This document shows, one piece after another, positions 17,350 through 25,851 of a stretch of DNA of 64,000 nucleotides (the first letter of the stretch is position 1; each line of letters begins with the position of its first letter). The stretch covers positions 682,001-746,000 of the forward strand of contig NZ_JAEPPI010000002.1 of the NCBI RefSeq assembly GCF_017641085.1. The letters run 5' to 3'. The notes under the pieces were generated by a model. That model saw only the letters and a program-made list of their open reading frames with translations. It did not search any database and was not told the DNA's origin. This DNA comes from Gracilimonas sp. (GTDB taxonomy: Bacteria; Bacteroidota; Rhodothermia; Balneolales; Balneolaceae). Both the position numbers and the translations under genes were made by a program.

Positions 17350-19422
17350 TTACTTCAAATGTTTTTCAAAGAATTCATAAATGCGGCGGTATTCGTCATA
17401 CCAGGCATCTTCATCCCGGAAGCTGTGTCGCTCGGTTGGGTACATCATCATCTCGAATTCTTCATTTCCACTTTGGATGAGGATCTCAATGTAATGCACG
17501 GCATCCTGGAAACCTACATTATCATCAATCAACCCATGTAACAGTATAACCGGTTGTTCCAGCGAATCTGCATAGGTGATGGGCGAGCTTCGGGCGTAGT
17601 TCTCGGGATGGTCTTCCGGAGTTCCTAATCTCGGCAGGGTGTACCAGGGGTTGGCGTAATAATAATTTTCCCAATTGGTGACCGACCGCAATCCGGCTGC
17701 TGCGTCAAAGCGTTCAGGAGAAACGCCCACCGCATACAGCGCCATGAAGCCGCCGTAACTTCCGCCATAAATTCCTACGCGCGAGGTATCAGCTTTGTCA
17801 TAATTATCAGCCAGGAATGCGAGTCCGTCTTCGATGTCTTCGGTTTCGTATTTGCCCATCCAGTTGGTGACGTCTTCGCGGAATTTGCGTCCATATCCGG
17901 TGCTGTGTCGGTAGTCCACTTCAATCACATAATACCCCTGCAGGGTTAAATATTGATGAAACATATACTCCCGCCAGTAATTATTTGACCAGCCTTTGTA
18001 CACATTTTGAAGTGATCCGGCACCGTGTACAAAAACTACCACCGGGTTGCCGTCCGGATTTCTTTTGGCCGGTTTCAATACCGACATAGACAGCCGGGTT
18101 TCTCCATCTCGGCCGTTAAATCGCACATAATCCTCTTGCTGCCAGTCATATTCATAAAAAGAATCGGGAACGGTGTTGGTAAGCTGAGTTTCTCTTTGGG
18201 GAATCATGGTATCTACCACGTACAAATCGAAGGGCTCGTTGAAAAAGGTTTTTTCATACACTACATACCTGCGGTCGTGGCTGATTTCGAAATCTCTTCG
18301 GTAGCCTTCTTCTGTGGTGAGTTTAGTTGGCAGGTTGGTGATGATGTCCAGCTTGTATAGCTGTCGCTCGCCGGGATCCATTTCAGAAGAGGCCATCACA
18401 ATGGTGCGCTCATCAATCCAGGTTGCCCACGGGATATCATATTGGCCAAACGTATGCTGTTCAAATCCGGTACCGTCCGGGTTAACGGTGTAGATATGAT
18501 TCCAGCCGTCCTGCTCACTTTGAAACATCAGCCGGTCGGTAATGGGGGCAAATTCCATGTTGGTGTTGTACATCCAGCCTTCTGTTTCATCCTCAAAAAG
18601 CGTCTTGGCCTCCAGGGTGTTCACGTTATACACAGTGATGGTTCGGTTTTTCATGGCGGGATCCAGGTAGTCGATGGCGAGATGGTTTCCTGATGAACTT
18701 ACATCGGTATCCAGATATCCTTTATGAGTAAAAATGATTTCAACATCTCCCGAATCAACACCGGCAATAGATACCATTCGGGTTGGGATGCCGCGGCCAT
18801 CACCTCCGGGCTCTACGAAGGTGTCCGCGTATTCGGGAAAGAACACCTCCCGGTAATCTGAACGGTCGGTTTGTGTGAGTACTAATTTGTTGCCGGCCCA
18901 GTGTTCCACATTATAAGAAGGCCGGCCTTCTTTACGATTGGTGATTTGCTTCATAAAAGCCTGTTCAACACCGGAAACCCAGACGTCTCCGTTCTGAACA
19001 AAAGCAAAGCGTGAGCCATCGGCACTCCAAACGGGATCGTAATCAAAACCTTTTGAGGCCACAATTACTCGTTCATTCTCGAAGCTTTTATCCGCCAGCA
19101 CCAAGTCTCCGTCTTTGGTGTAAAGGACGTGATTACCGTTGGGTGACAGCTCATAATTTCGGACTACATTATCCTCGGCCTTCTGCTGATTTTTACCACT
19201 TAACCCAACACGGAAGAGATCGGTATCTGAAGTGCCCGAGTCGCTCCAGGTATAATAGATGGTTTTGCCATCCGGTGAGAAATGAGAAAAGGATGGACGG
19301 GCACCGGGAATAAACGGCTCGTGAAAAATGTCTTTGAATTCCAGCTGTTTGGGAAACTGCCGGGCGTTGAGGTCAGCGCCAAATAATAACAGAACGAGAG
19401 TAAATGAAATCAGTTTTTTCAT
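17350..19422 (-). CDS. S9 family peptidase (dipeptidyl-peptidase/prolyl oligopeptidase type)
   Basis: A 690-residue secreted serine peptidase with a signal peptide (MKKLISFTLVLLLFGADLNA). An N-terminal beta-propeller of PD40-type blades (FSPDGKTIYYTWSDSG, WSADGSRFAFVQNGDV) spans to about residue 420, and the alpha/beta-hydrolase domain follows. The catalytic triad is S555 (GIYGGSYGGFMAL), D633 or D634 (LHGLIDDNVG) and H666 (PTERHSF). It would cleave short peptides, often after Pro or Ala, in the periplasm. It fits with the other exported peptidases in the window as a protein-scavenging set. Confidence 0.94.
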   Translation of the reverse strand: MKKLISFTLVLLLFGADLNARQFPKQLEFKDIFHEPFIPGARPSFSHFSPDGKTIYYTWSDSGTSDTDLFRVGLSGKNQQKAEDNVVRNYELSPNGNHVLYTKDGDLVLADKSFENERVIVASKGFDYDPVWSADGSRFAFVQNGDVWVSGVEQAFMKQITNRKEGRPSYNVEHWAGNKLVLTQTDRSDYREVFFPEYADTFVEPGGDGRGIPTRMVSIAGVDSGDVEIIFTHKGYLDTDVSSSGNHLAIDYLDPAMKNRTITVYNVNTLEAKTLFEDETEGWMYNTNMEFAPITDRLMFQSEQDGWNHIYTVNPDGTGFEQHTFGQYDIPWATWIDERTIVMASSEMDPGERQLYKLDIITNLPTKLTTEEGYRRDFEISHDRRYVVYEKTFFNEPFDLYVVDTMIPQRETQLTNTVPDSFYEYDWQQEDYVRFNGRDGETRLSMSVLKPAKRNPDGNPVVVFVHGAGSLQNVYKGWSNNYWREYMFHQYLTLQGYYVIEVDYRHSTGYGRKFREDVTNWMGKYETEDIEDGLAFLADNYDKADTSRVGIYGGSYGGFMALYAVGVSPERFDAAAGLRSVTNWENYYYANPWYTLPRLGTPEDHPENYARSSPITYADSLEQPVILLHGLIDDNVGFQDAVHYIEILIQSGNEEFEMMMYPTERHSFRDEDAWYDEYRRIYEFFEKHLK

Positions 19423-19957
19423 GGATAAATCGGTGTTAAGAATGAAGCATGAGAATAAAAACTTTGACGGAGAAAAATTGCAAAAATTGGTTTATGTGTC
19501 ATCATTGTTAGTTAACGGGAGCCATGATTTTTAGGATATAAGGATTGCGGGGATTTTTTTGGTTGTGTTCAGCCTATAACTCAGCTCTGAAGGGCATGCT
19601 TGTTTACCGGAAGATATTGTGGGTATGGTTGGACTTCATTTATAGCACCGATGTATTGCACTACATAAGCAAGTGGTTTGATTCTCTTTGGCATAGCAGC
19701 TATGGAGTCTCCTTCCCTTCAGAAAAGGGAAGGAACAAGGATGGGTTAGCCAACGAAGGGCACATTTTTGATAACCGGCATTGAACCATGATTTGCAGGA
19801 TTGAAGGATGGCCTTGATGTCTGTTTTGGTGCGCAGGCTAAAACCCTGCCGTCACTAAATATGTTGAGATGACAGAATAGTGTAAACATCAGTCAATATT
19901 CAGCATTTCAGGAAGTGGTGAGAGACTTATCTTGAATAAAATTCAAAAACCAATGCT
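19423..19957. repeat. Long spacer with repeats (AGGAT words, CTTCCC hairpin)
   Basis: I see no credible gene in these 535 bp between the divergent S9 peptidase and copZ genes. At 19521-19555 and 19783-19810 two related segments share the order ATGATTT, AGGAT, AGGAT, about 260 bp apart in direct orientation. At 19711-19733 a 9-bp hairpin (CCTTCCCTT / AAGGGAAGG) is preceded by GGAGTCT, like the CTCC hairpin at 6838-6860. The copZ promoter should lie at the right end. Confidence 0.5.
19907..19934 (+). promoter_or_regulatory. Putative copZ-copA promoter
   Basis: TTATCTTG at 19927-19934 lies 23 bp before the copZ ATG and is close to the TA-N2-TTTG -7 element of Bacteroidetes-type sigma factors. 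The same octamer, together with the same TTCAGGAA word (here 19907-19914), occurs upstream of the DUF411 gene at 22461-22478, although the spacing between the two words differs (12 against 2 bp). A shared promoter type for the copper genes is a weak inference. Confidence 0.35.
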
Positions 19958-20176
19958 ATGAAGACAATCACATTAAATATATCAGGAATGGGATGTAGCG
20001 GATGTGTAAACACCGTTGAATCTGCACTGCAATCATTAGAAGGAGTTGGGTCTGTAAAAGTGGAACTCGATAAGGAAACGGCTGAGGTCTTGTATGATGA
20101 TTCCCGCGTTCAGCTGACCGATTTCGAAAAAGCTATTGATGACTCTGGTTATACTATGAAAGGAGTGAAAGCATAA
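19958..20176 (+). CDS. copZ: Heavy-metal-associated (HMA) copper chaperone
   Basis: A 72-residue single HMA domain with the copper(I) site GMGCSGC (C13 and C16) and the ferredoxin-like beta-alpha-beta-beta-alpha-beta pattern ([48 protein letters not shown]). Such proteins carry Cu(I) to the CopA ATPase. It lies 2 bp before copA, so the two are almost certainly translated from one mRNA. The partner HMA in CopA has GMHCAGC. The symbol follows function; silver or another soft metal cannot be excluded. Confidence 0.9.
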   Translation: MKTITLNISGMGCSGCVNTVESALQSLEGVGSVKVELDKETAEVLYDDSRVQLTDFEKAIDDSGYTMKGVKA

Positions 20177-20178
20177 CC

Positions 20179-22440
20179 ATGAAAGTCACACTTCAAATTG
20201 ATGGGATGCATTGCGCAGGCTGTGCCAATGCAGTGGATAAACAGCTTGAGAACCTGGAAGGGGTAAAGTCTGCCAGCGTAAATCTGGCTACAGAATCAGC
20301 GGTGGTGGAATATGAGGGCGACCTTACCATGGATGATTTCGGGGAAGCAGTATCAAAAGCGGGTTATACACTTATTCGCGATGACTCTGATTCGGAATCC
20401 AAAGCAGACAAGGTGGAGGAGAGGGAGCAAAAAAAGTACGAGACCGCCAGAAGAAATATGGTGTGGTCGTGGGCCCCTACCGCAGTGATGCTGTTGTGGA
20501 TGCTCCCGATGTGGATTGCCCATTATATGTTTTTAGGGCCGGTGGGAATGGAGTTGGGAATGATCCTGCTCTCCGGATTTGCCATTTTTGTACCCGGATG
20601 GGAAACCATCAAAAGTGCGTGGAAGTCATCGGTAAACCTGAGTCCCAATATGGATGTGTTGATTGCCATGGGAGCCCTGGCTTCGCTTTCTACCGGTTTT
20701 GTAAAGCTGGCCCATGAACTGGGATATGGGCCTGATTTCCACAGCTTCGCCATGATCGGAGGGATGATCATGGCCTTTCACTTAACCGGCCGGTTTATTG
20801 AAACGAAAGCCAAAGGGAGTGCTTCACAGGCCATCCGGAAGTTATTGACGCTGGGTGCCAAAGAAGCTTCCGTTCTGAGAGAGGGGGAAGAAGTAAAAAT
20901 CCCAATTAAAGAATTACAAGTTGGGGACGTCATGCTGGTGCGGCCGGGAGAAAAAATCCCAACCGATGGAGAAGTTATTGAAGGAAGCAGCAGCGTGGAC
21001 GAGTCCATCGCAACCGGAGAATCGATGCCCGTGGAAAAATCGGAAGGAGATGAAGTAATCGGCGCCACCCTGAATACCAACAGCGTGTTAAAGGTGAAGG
21101 CAACAAAAGTGGGAAATGAGACTTTCCTGAACCAGGTCATAAAATTGGTAGAGGAAGCGCAGGGAAGTAAAATTCCTATTCAGGATTTTGCCGATCGGGT
21201 CACCAGTATATTTGTCCCGGTAGTTTTATTGTTGGCGCTGGTTACACTTGCCTCATGGCTGCTATTTCCGGACTTTTTCGGAGGAATTGTGGAGTGGGCT
21301 TCTGCTTTTATTCCCTGGGTAAATCCGGATTTAGGGTCAACCGCGTTGGCTTTTTATGCGATGATTGCCGTTCTGGTAATTGCCTGTCCCTGTGCACTCG
21401 GGTTGGCAACTCCAACGGCCCTGATGGTGGGCTCAGGACTTGGAGCCGAAAATGGAATCCTTATCCGAAAAGGGGAAGCCATTCAGCGCATGAAAGATGT
21501 GAATGCCATTGTGCTGGATAAAACGGGCACCATCACAAAAGGACAACCAACGGTGACAGATGTGATCCCATTTGGCGAAACCAAAGAAGTTGACCTGTTG
21601 AAATGGGCGGCATCAGTAGAAAACAATTCCGAACATCCGCTCGCCCGGGCAGTTGTAAACTATGCTTCCGAGAAAGACATTAAACCGACGGAAGTCTCGG
21701 GATTTGAATCTATGACGGGCAAGGGAGTTTATGCTGAACTGGATGGCAAAAAGGTGGGGGTTGGAACGCCATCGCTGATGGAAAAGCTGGGGGTAGAAAT
21801 ATCTTCGGATGTTTCATCTCAGAAACAGCAGTTGGAAGAAAAAGCTAAAACAGCAGTGTTGGTCAGTTTTGATGGCGAAGTAGCCGGTCTGCTTGGCATT
21901 GCCGATGAAGTAAAAGAAGACAGTAAGCAAGCCATTGATGAACTCAAAAAACTGGGACTCAAAACCATTATGCTTACGGGAGACAATCAGAAAACAGCCC
22001 GGGCAATTGCCGATCAGGTTGGTATTGATGAAGTAATCGCGGAAGTACTACCTGATCAAAAATCCAATGAAGTGAAACGCCTTCAGGATTCCGGAGATGT
22101 AGTAGCTATGGTCGGTGACGGCATCAACGATGCTCCGGCACTTACCCTGGCTGATGTCGGAATTGCCATTGGAACCGGAACGGATGTAGCGATAGAATCC
22201 GGTGATATTGTGCTGGTGAAAGGCGACCTTTCAGCAGTGATCCGGGCGATTAACCTGAGTAAGAAAACGTTCACCAAAATTAAGCAGAATTTATTCTGGG
22301 CCTTTTTCTACAACCTGATTATGATACCGCTGGCTTTTGTGGGATGGCTGCATCCGCTGCTGGCCGAAGCCGCGATGGCATTCAGTTCCATCAACGTGGT
22401 GTTTAATTCCCGCAGACTTGGGAAGGCAAAATTGAACTAA
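20179..22440 (+). CDS. copA: Copper-exporting P1B-type ATPase
   Basis: A 753-residue P1B-1 ATPase that exports Cu(I). One N-terminal HMA domain has C12 and C15 (GMHCAGC). About eight membrane segments follow. The intramembrane site is C403-P-C405 ([12 protein letters not shown]), the phosphorylated Asp is D447 (DKTGTITKG), the TGES loop is [10 protein letters not shown], the nucleotide-binding His is in [10 protein letters not shown], and the hinge is [12 protein letters not shown]. The last two helices hold YNLIMIPLA and [15 protein letters not shown], the Cu(I) specificity residues of subgroup 1B-1. It follows copZ directly and is followed by a DUF411 gene. Confidence 0.97.
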   Translation: MKVTLQIDGMHCAGCANAVDKQLENLEGVKSASVNLATESAVVEYEGDLTMDDFGEAVSKAGYTLIRDDSDSESKADKVEEREQKKYETARRNMVWSWAPTAVMLLWMLPMWIAHYMFLGPVGMELGMILLSGFAIFVPGWETIKSAWKSSVNLSPNMDVLIAMGALASLSTGFVKLAHELGYGPDFHSFAMIGGMIMAFHLTGRFIETKAKGSASQAIRKLLTLGAKEASVLREGEEVKIPIKELQVGDVMLVRPGEKIPTDGEVIEGSSSVDESIATGESMPVEKSEGDEVIGATLNTNSVLKVKATKVGNETFLNQVIKLVEEAQGSKIPIQDFADRVTSIFVPVVLLLALVTLASWLLFPDFFGGIVEWASAFIPWVNPDLGSTALAFYAMIAVLVIACPCALGLATPTALMVGSGLGAENGILIRKGEAIQRMKDVNAIVLDKTGTITKGQPTVTDVIPFGETKEVDLLKWAASVENNSEHPLARAVVNYASEKDIKPTEVSGFESMTGKGVYAELDGKKVGVGTPSLMEKLGVEISSDVSSQKQQLEEKAKTAVLVSFDGEVAGLLGIADEVKEDSKQAIDELKKLGLKTIMLTGDNQKTARAIADQVGIDEVIAEVLPDQKSNEVKRLQDSGDVVAMVGDGINDAPALTLADVGIAIGTGTDVAIESGDIVLVKGDLSAVIRAINLSKKTFTKIKQNLFWAFFYNLIMIPLAFVGWLHPLLAEAAMAFSSINVVFNSRRLGKAKLN

Positions 22441-22460
22441 ATCCGGTAAAACAAAATTGC

Positions 22461-22478
22461 TTCAGGAAAGTTATCTTG
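22461..22478 (+). promoter_or_regulatory. Putative promoter of the DUF411 gene
   Basis: TTCAGGAA (22461-22468) and TTATCTTG (22471-22478) repeat the words found upstream of copZ. TTATCTTG lies 29 bp before the ATG at 22508. A coordinated copper response is possible; no known CueR-type dyad is visible. Confidence 0.3.
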
Positions 22479-22507
22479 TCGCAAATCATTTTAAACAAAC
22501 GAAGAAT

Positions 22508-22987
22508 ATGAATAACACGAAAATTTTAGTTGTTGGATTATTAGTAACGGTAGGTGTTGCTGCTTTTTTATTCTGGCCGGGTAATTCTCCGCAAAGCATC
22601 CTGTCCGATAAAACCGAAGTGGTGATGTATAAAAATGAAGGCTGCCAGTGTTGCACTAAGTGGGGCGATCATATGGAAGAGGGGGAGTTTTCTGTAGAAG
22701 AAGTTCCGACTCCGGTCCTCATGCAGGTGAAACAGCAAAACGGAATTACCCGTGAATTGGCTTCCTGCCACACCGCGATGATTGGCGATTATGTTGTGGA
22801 AGGACACGTGCCCCGCGAAGATGTGGAGCGCCTGCTTCAGGAAAAACCGGAAGATGTAATTGGTTTAGCAGTTCCGGGAATGCCGACCGGATCACCCGGA
22901 ATGGAAATGCCGGGGCGTCCCGCTGACAATTATGATGTATTACTCCTGAAAAAGGACGGAACCACCAGCGTATATGCATCACACTAA
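22508..22987 (+). CDS. DUF411 family metal-binding protein, exported
   Basis: A TTG at 22457 could extend this frame, but the ATG at 22508 starts a clean hydrophobic leader (MNNTKILVVGLLVTVGVAAFLFWPG), giving 159 residues. The DUF411 domain shows YKNEGCQCCTKWGDHM and later LASCHTAMIGDYVVEGHVP, with Cys and His/Met groups that fit copper binding. A Met-rich segment (PGMPTGSPGMEMPGRPADN) lies near the C-terminus. DUF411 proteins are regularly found beside copper efflux genes. It follows copA with a 67-bp gap and its own possible promoter. A terminator follows. Confidence 0.9.
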   Translation: MNNTKILVVGLLVTVGVAAFLFWPGNSPQSILSDKTEVVMYKNEGCQCCTKWGDHMEEGEFSVEEVPTPVLMQVKQQNGITRELASCHTAMIGDYVVEGHVPREDVERLLQEKPEDVIGLAVPGMPTGSPGMEMPGRPADNYDVLLLKKDGTTSVYASH

Positions 22988-23010
22988 AAAAGCATTTAGG
23001 TAATTATAAA

Positions 23011-23041
23011 AGGCTTGCCGATAACCGGTAAGCCTTTTTTT
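23011..23041 (+). terminator. Rho-independent terminator after the copper genes
   Basis: AGGCTTGCCG (23011-23020) pairs with CGGTAAGCCT (23026-23035) through a 5-nt loop with one G-T pair, and a run of T follows. It lies 23 bp after the DUF411 stop. Confidence 0.9.
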
Positions 23042-23150
23042 ATATGTGTGATACACGAAATAAATTATTTAACAATGATTTTGCAAAATAAATGAAACAA
23101 AATACCGCTGAAAGTCTTTAATAAGGTGAATACAAACAAAACAAAGACAT

Positions 23151-23354
23151 ATGAAAAAGACTATAGGCGGCATGTTAACCGCAGGTGGATTAATAGGAAT
23201 TATCTATTTTGGATACCAGTATATGCAGGAATCCGAATCTTTTGAGGCCTTTGGTGCAGATGTTGCCATCAGTACCGGAGACTACACTCCCATTATCATC
23301 TCAGCAGTTGTAATGGTTGCCGGCATTGTAATTTCGAAGCTGAACCTGAAATAA
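23151..23354 (+). CDS. Small two-helix membrane protein
   Basis: A 67-residue protein with two predicted membrane helices (GGMLTAGGLIGIIYFGYQYM and YTPIIISAVVMVAGIVISKL) joined by an acidic loop (QESESFEAFGADVAISTGD). The pattern is like DUF3185-type small membrane proteins; I am not certain of the family. The ATG at 23151 follows a spacer of about 110 bp after a terminator, so it has its own promoter. Confidence 0.65.
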   Translation: MKKTIGGMLTAGGLIGIIYFGYQYMQESESFEAFGADVAISTGDYTPIIISAVVMVAGIVISKLNLK

Positions 23355-23370
23355 CTCGAGAATAAAAAGA

Positions 23371-23434
23371 GCAGTCATCGCGAGGAGCCCAATGCTTGAA
23401 TTGGTTTGAAGTGTTCGTCGACGAAGCGATCTCC
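23371..23434. repeat. GTCATCGCGAGGAGC-type dispersed repeat
   Basis: GCAGTCATCGCGAGGAGC (23371-23388) and GTCGACGAAGCGATCTCC (23417-23434) bracket a short unrelated stretch between the small membrane protein and the dehydrogenase genes. This pair of words is one I know as an intergenic repeat in several bacterial phyla. Only one copy is in this window, so repetition here is from memory, not seen. Confidence 0.4.
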
Positions 23435-23486
23435 AAGAAAAGGTTGAAAATTTTCTTTAGTTGGTCGATTAATCAATGGCAAAGAT

Positions 23487-24323
23487 CTATAAACCACATA
23501 GCTTTTCGCTCATTTTCCACAACTCCCGGGCTGCATCGGCATCGCGGGCGGTTTTACTGGGGGTGGCTGCCTTTTTGTTTTTGAAGTAAGCGCCATTCAC
23601 ATTCTCTACATCCGCTGAGGCAGCAAGATAAATGGATGTTTGAGCTCCTTTACGGGAAGAGGCCATGAACGGCTTACCGATTGTAAAGAGCGTTTTCATA
23701 ATCCAGCTGGCACTGTTGGCAAAATTGGAGGCTATGACACCGGGATGAAGGCAGTTTGCCGTAACATGGGAATCAACCAGGCGGTGGGCCAGTTCTTTGG
23801 TGAACAGGATATTGAACAGCTTAGAATTTCCATAGGCCTTAATGGGTTTGTATGCTTCGGAAAGCTGCAGGTTTTCCGGGTCAAACTCTCCGCGGCGGTG
23901 GGCTTCTGAGGCCACACTGATTATACGGGCATAGTCAGAGGCTTTGATGTGATCCAAAAGCAGGTTGGTAAACAAAAAGTAGCCGATGTGATTTACTGCA
24001 AAGGTCTTTTCAAGCCCGTCCACTGTTTCTTCCCGGTCGGAAGCCAAAAAGCCGTGATTATTGATTAGCACATCCACTTTATCATAATCGGCTTTAATCT
24101 TCTCTGCAGCGTCCCGTATTTCTGACTGGATGGCAAAATCGCAGAGTACAATATCGATTCCGGGGTTTGAAGTTTGGTCGATGATTTGCTGCCGGGCTTC
24201 CACGGCTTTGTCTTCATTCCGGCAAACCATCACAATGTAGGCACCTTTTTTTGCCAGCGCTTTGGTGGTTTCAAATCCAATACCGGAATTGGCTCCGGTA
24301 ATCACACATAATTTGTTGTTCAT
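23487..24323 (-). CDS. Short-chain dehydrogenase/reductase (retinol-dehydrogenase-like)
   Basis: A 278-residue classical SDR. The cofactor loop is TGANSGIGFE at the N-terminus, followed by CRNEDKA, where the Arg after the second strand favours NADP(H). The NNHG variant of the NNAG motif reads LINNHGFLAS. The catalytic Ser is in IISVASEAH and the Tyr-Lys pair in YGNSK. The overall pattern resembles retinol dehydrogenases and WW-domain oxidoreductases; the true substrate is unknown. It stands alone on the minus strand. Confidence 0.9.
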   Translation of the reverse strand: MNNKLCVITGANSGIGFETTKALAKKGAYIVMVCRNEDKAVEARQQIIDQTSNPGIDIVLCDFAIQSEIRDAAEKIKADYDKVDVLINNHGFLASDREETVDGLEKTFAVNHIGYFLFTNLLLDHIKASDYARIISVASEAHRRGEFDPENLQLSEAYKPIKAYGNSKLFNILFTKELAHRLVDSHVTANCLHPGVIASNFANSASWIMKTLFTIGKPFMASSRKGAQTSIYLAASADVENVNGAYFKNKKAATPSKTARDADAARELWKMSEKLCGL

Positions 24324-24469
24324 AGAGAATGTCCTTCGTTTATACCTGACTTTATCGGGTTAATAGCTTCGAAAGTTTCAAAGGAATAATCAGGGGTATA
24401 ATTGATGTATGCAAACGGTTTACCAAAGCATCAAATTCCGTATCTTTACAGAAAATTTCGAAGCAAGCT

Positions 24470-24841
24470 ATGATACAAGAATATCTGAACTCCATTGAGA
24501 AATTTGTGGTTGTGGGCGACCGGGTACTCATCAAGCCGCGGGAGATGGAAACCCACACCCGGAGCGGCCTTGTGCTCCCGGCTTCCGTAAAGGAAAAAGA
24601 GGAAATTCAAAGTGGCTATATCGTAAAAACCGGCCCGGGTTATCCCATCCCAAACACCGATATTGAGGAGACCTGGAAGGGAAGTACCGACACTAAGTAC
24701 ATTGGCATGCAGGCTATTGAAGGAGATTTAGCCATTTTCCTGAAAAAGCAGGCCTACGAAATTGAATTTGAAAACGAAAAATATTTAATCGTCCCGCACG
24801 CAGCTATCCTGTTGCTCATCAGGGATGAACAAATCACTTAA
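24470..24841 (+). CDS. GroES-like co-chaperone, not adjacent to groEL
   Basis: A 123-residue protein with the GroES/Cpn10 fold: VVVGDRVLIKPREMETHTRSGLVLP at the N-terminus, SGYIVKTGPG, then the final strand YEIEFENEKYLIVPHAAILLLI. The family is usually 90-100 residues; the extra length is an N-terminal tail and an insertion around DIEETWKGSTDTKYIGMQAIEGD. The mobile loop that contacts GroEL is only partly recognisable (ETHTRSGLVLP). There is no groEL in the window, so it may be a second, specialised GroES-like protein. Its TAA is followed directly by the ATG of a YitT-family gene with no gap, which points to coupled translation. Confidence 0.85.
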   Translation: MIQEYLNSIEKFVVVGDRVLIKPREMETHTRSGLVLPASVKEKEEIQSGYIVKTGPGYPIPNTDIEETWKGSTDTKYIGMQAIEGDLAIFLKKQAYEIEFENEKYLIVPHAAILLLIRDEQIT

Positions 24842-25510
24842 ATGGACCAAGAGAAAACACTGACTGACGATAAGAGAGAACAACAAGAACCAAACGAAAT
24901 CGACCAACCGGAACCACCGAAACACTCTGTTTTTGATGACATCCAGGGCATTGTAATTGGCTCGCTGTTGGCGGCTTTTGGTATCGCCATCTTTTCGCAT
25001 ATGAACTTCCTGATTGGTGGTACGGCGGGGGTGTCGTTCTTAGTACAGTACACCACGGACTTCAGCTTTGGAGTCGTTTTCTTTGTGATCAACCTGCCCT
25101 TTTATGTGCTTGCTGTGAAAAAGCTGGGATGGGAGTTTACCATCAAGACTTTTTTGGCAGTATTTGGAGTTTCATTTCTTACCGAATTCATTCCAATGAT
25201 CTTTGAGTTCGGGGAAATTAATCCCTGGTTTGCGGCTATTTTCGGCGGCTTCCTGATCGGGAGTGGCTTGCTGATGTTATTCAGGCATAAAGCCAGCCTG
25301 GGTGGGTTGAATATCCTGTCCATTTATGTGCAGGAATATTTTCAAATCAGTGCCGGTAAGTTTCAAATGGTGGCGGATACCCTCATCATCCTGGCGGCCT
25401 TTTTCGTGGTTGACTGGAAAGCTCTCGCTTTTTCGGTACTGGCATCGGTTGCTCTGAATATCATTCTGGCCATTAATCACAAGCCCGGCCGCTATCGCGG
25501 AATGAGTTAG
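24842..25510 (+). CDS. YitT family (DUF161) membrane protein
   Basis: A 222-residue integral membrane protein. A charged 40-residue cytoplasmic tail precedes about five or six helices (GIVIGSLLAAFGIAIFSH, FGVVFFVINLPFYVLAV, IFGGFLIGSGLLMLFRH, LIILAAFFVVDWKALAF). The motif NFLIGGTAGVSFL and the loop RHKASLGGLNILSIY identify the YitT/DUF161 type. Full YitT proteins carry a C-terminal DUF2179 domain; this one stops after the membrane part. Function is unknown. It starts on the base after the stop of the GroES-like gene. Confidence 0.85.
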   Translation: MDQEKTLTDDKREQQEPNEIDQPEPPKHSVFDDIQGIVIGSLLAAFGIAIFSHMNFLIGGTAGVSFLVQYTTDFSFGVVFFVINLPFYVLAVKKLGWEFTIKTFLAVFGVSFLTEFIPMIFEFGEINPWFAAIFGGFLIGSGLLMLFRHKASLGGLNILSIYVQEYFQISAGKFQMVADTLIILAAFFVVDWKALAFSVLASVALNIILAINHKPGRYRGMS

Positions 25511-25851
25511 AAGCCTGTTCGACCTTGGGAATGGAACGCCGATGAGGCGGGTGGAGCAGATGTTTGCGGTTTAGAGTAGACTTGTAGGTACGCTCCGACG
25601 CAGAGCGTCAGAGCGAGTGATAGGTCGGAGCGAGGGGTATAGAAAAATCGTCCATCTAAAGTCGGTCGCTCGATCTATCGCCATTCAATAAAGGTTTCTA
25701 ATACTTTCTTGCAGCCTCCTCGTGCCTGAGGCTCTGCGTTGGCACGAATTACGCTGCTGATTGGAGAACCAATATCTCCAAACTTGCACGGAATGTTTTG
25801 TCTTTTATATTGCGTTGACTGATCATTCTATATTCAACCTAATCAAAGCCT
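25511..25851. repeat. Gene-free spacer with two REP-like palindromes
   Basis: No gene is visible in these 341 bp. At 25591-25615 there is an imperfect palindrome (CGCTCCGACGCAGAGCGTCA then GAGCG) whose inverse copy occurs at 6911-6934. At 25721-25748 a second palindrome, TCGTGCC ... GGCACGA, has the related core CTGAGGCTCTGCGTTGG. On opposite strands both contain ACGCAGAGC[CG]TCAG. This is the form expected of REP elements mobilised by RAYT transposases, but no such gene is in the window. Confidence 0.55.

Noticed and set aside
19545-19784. 79-residue open frame in the spacer before copZ
   Set aside because: It runs through the CTTCCC hairpin repeat, has no family motif, and is probably chance.
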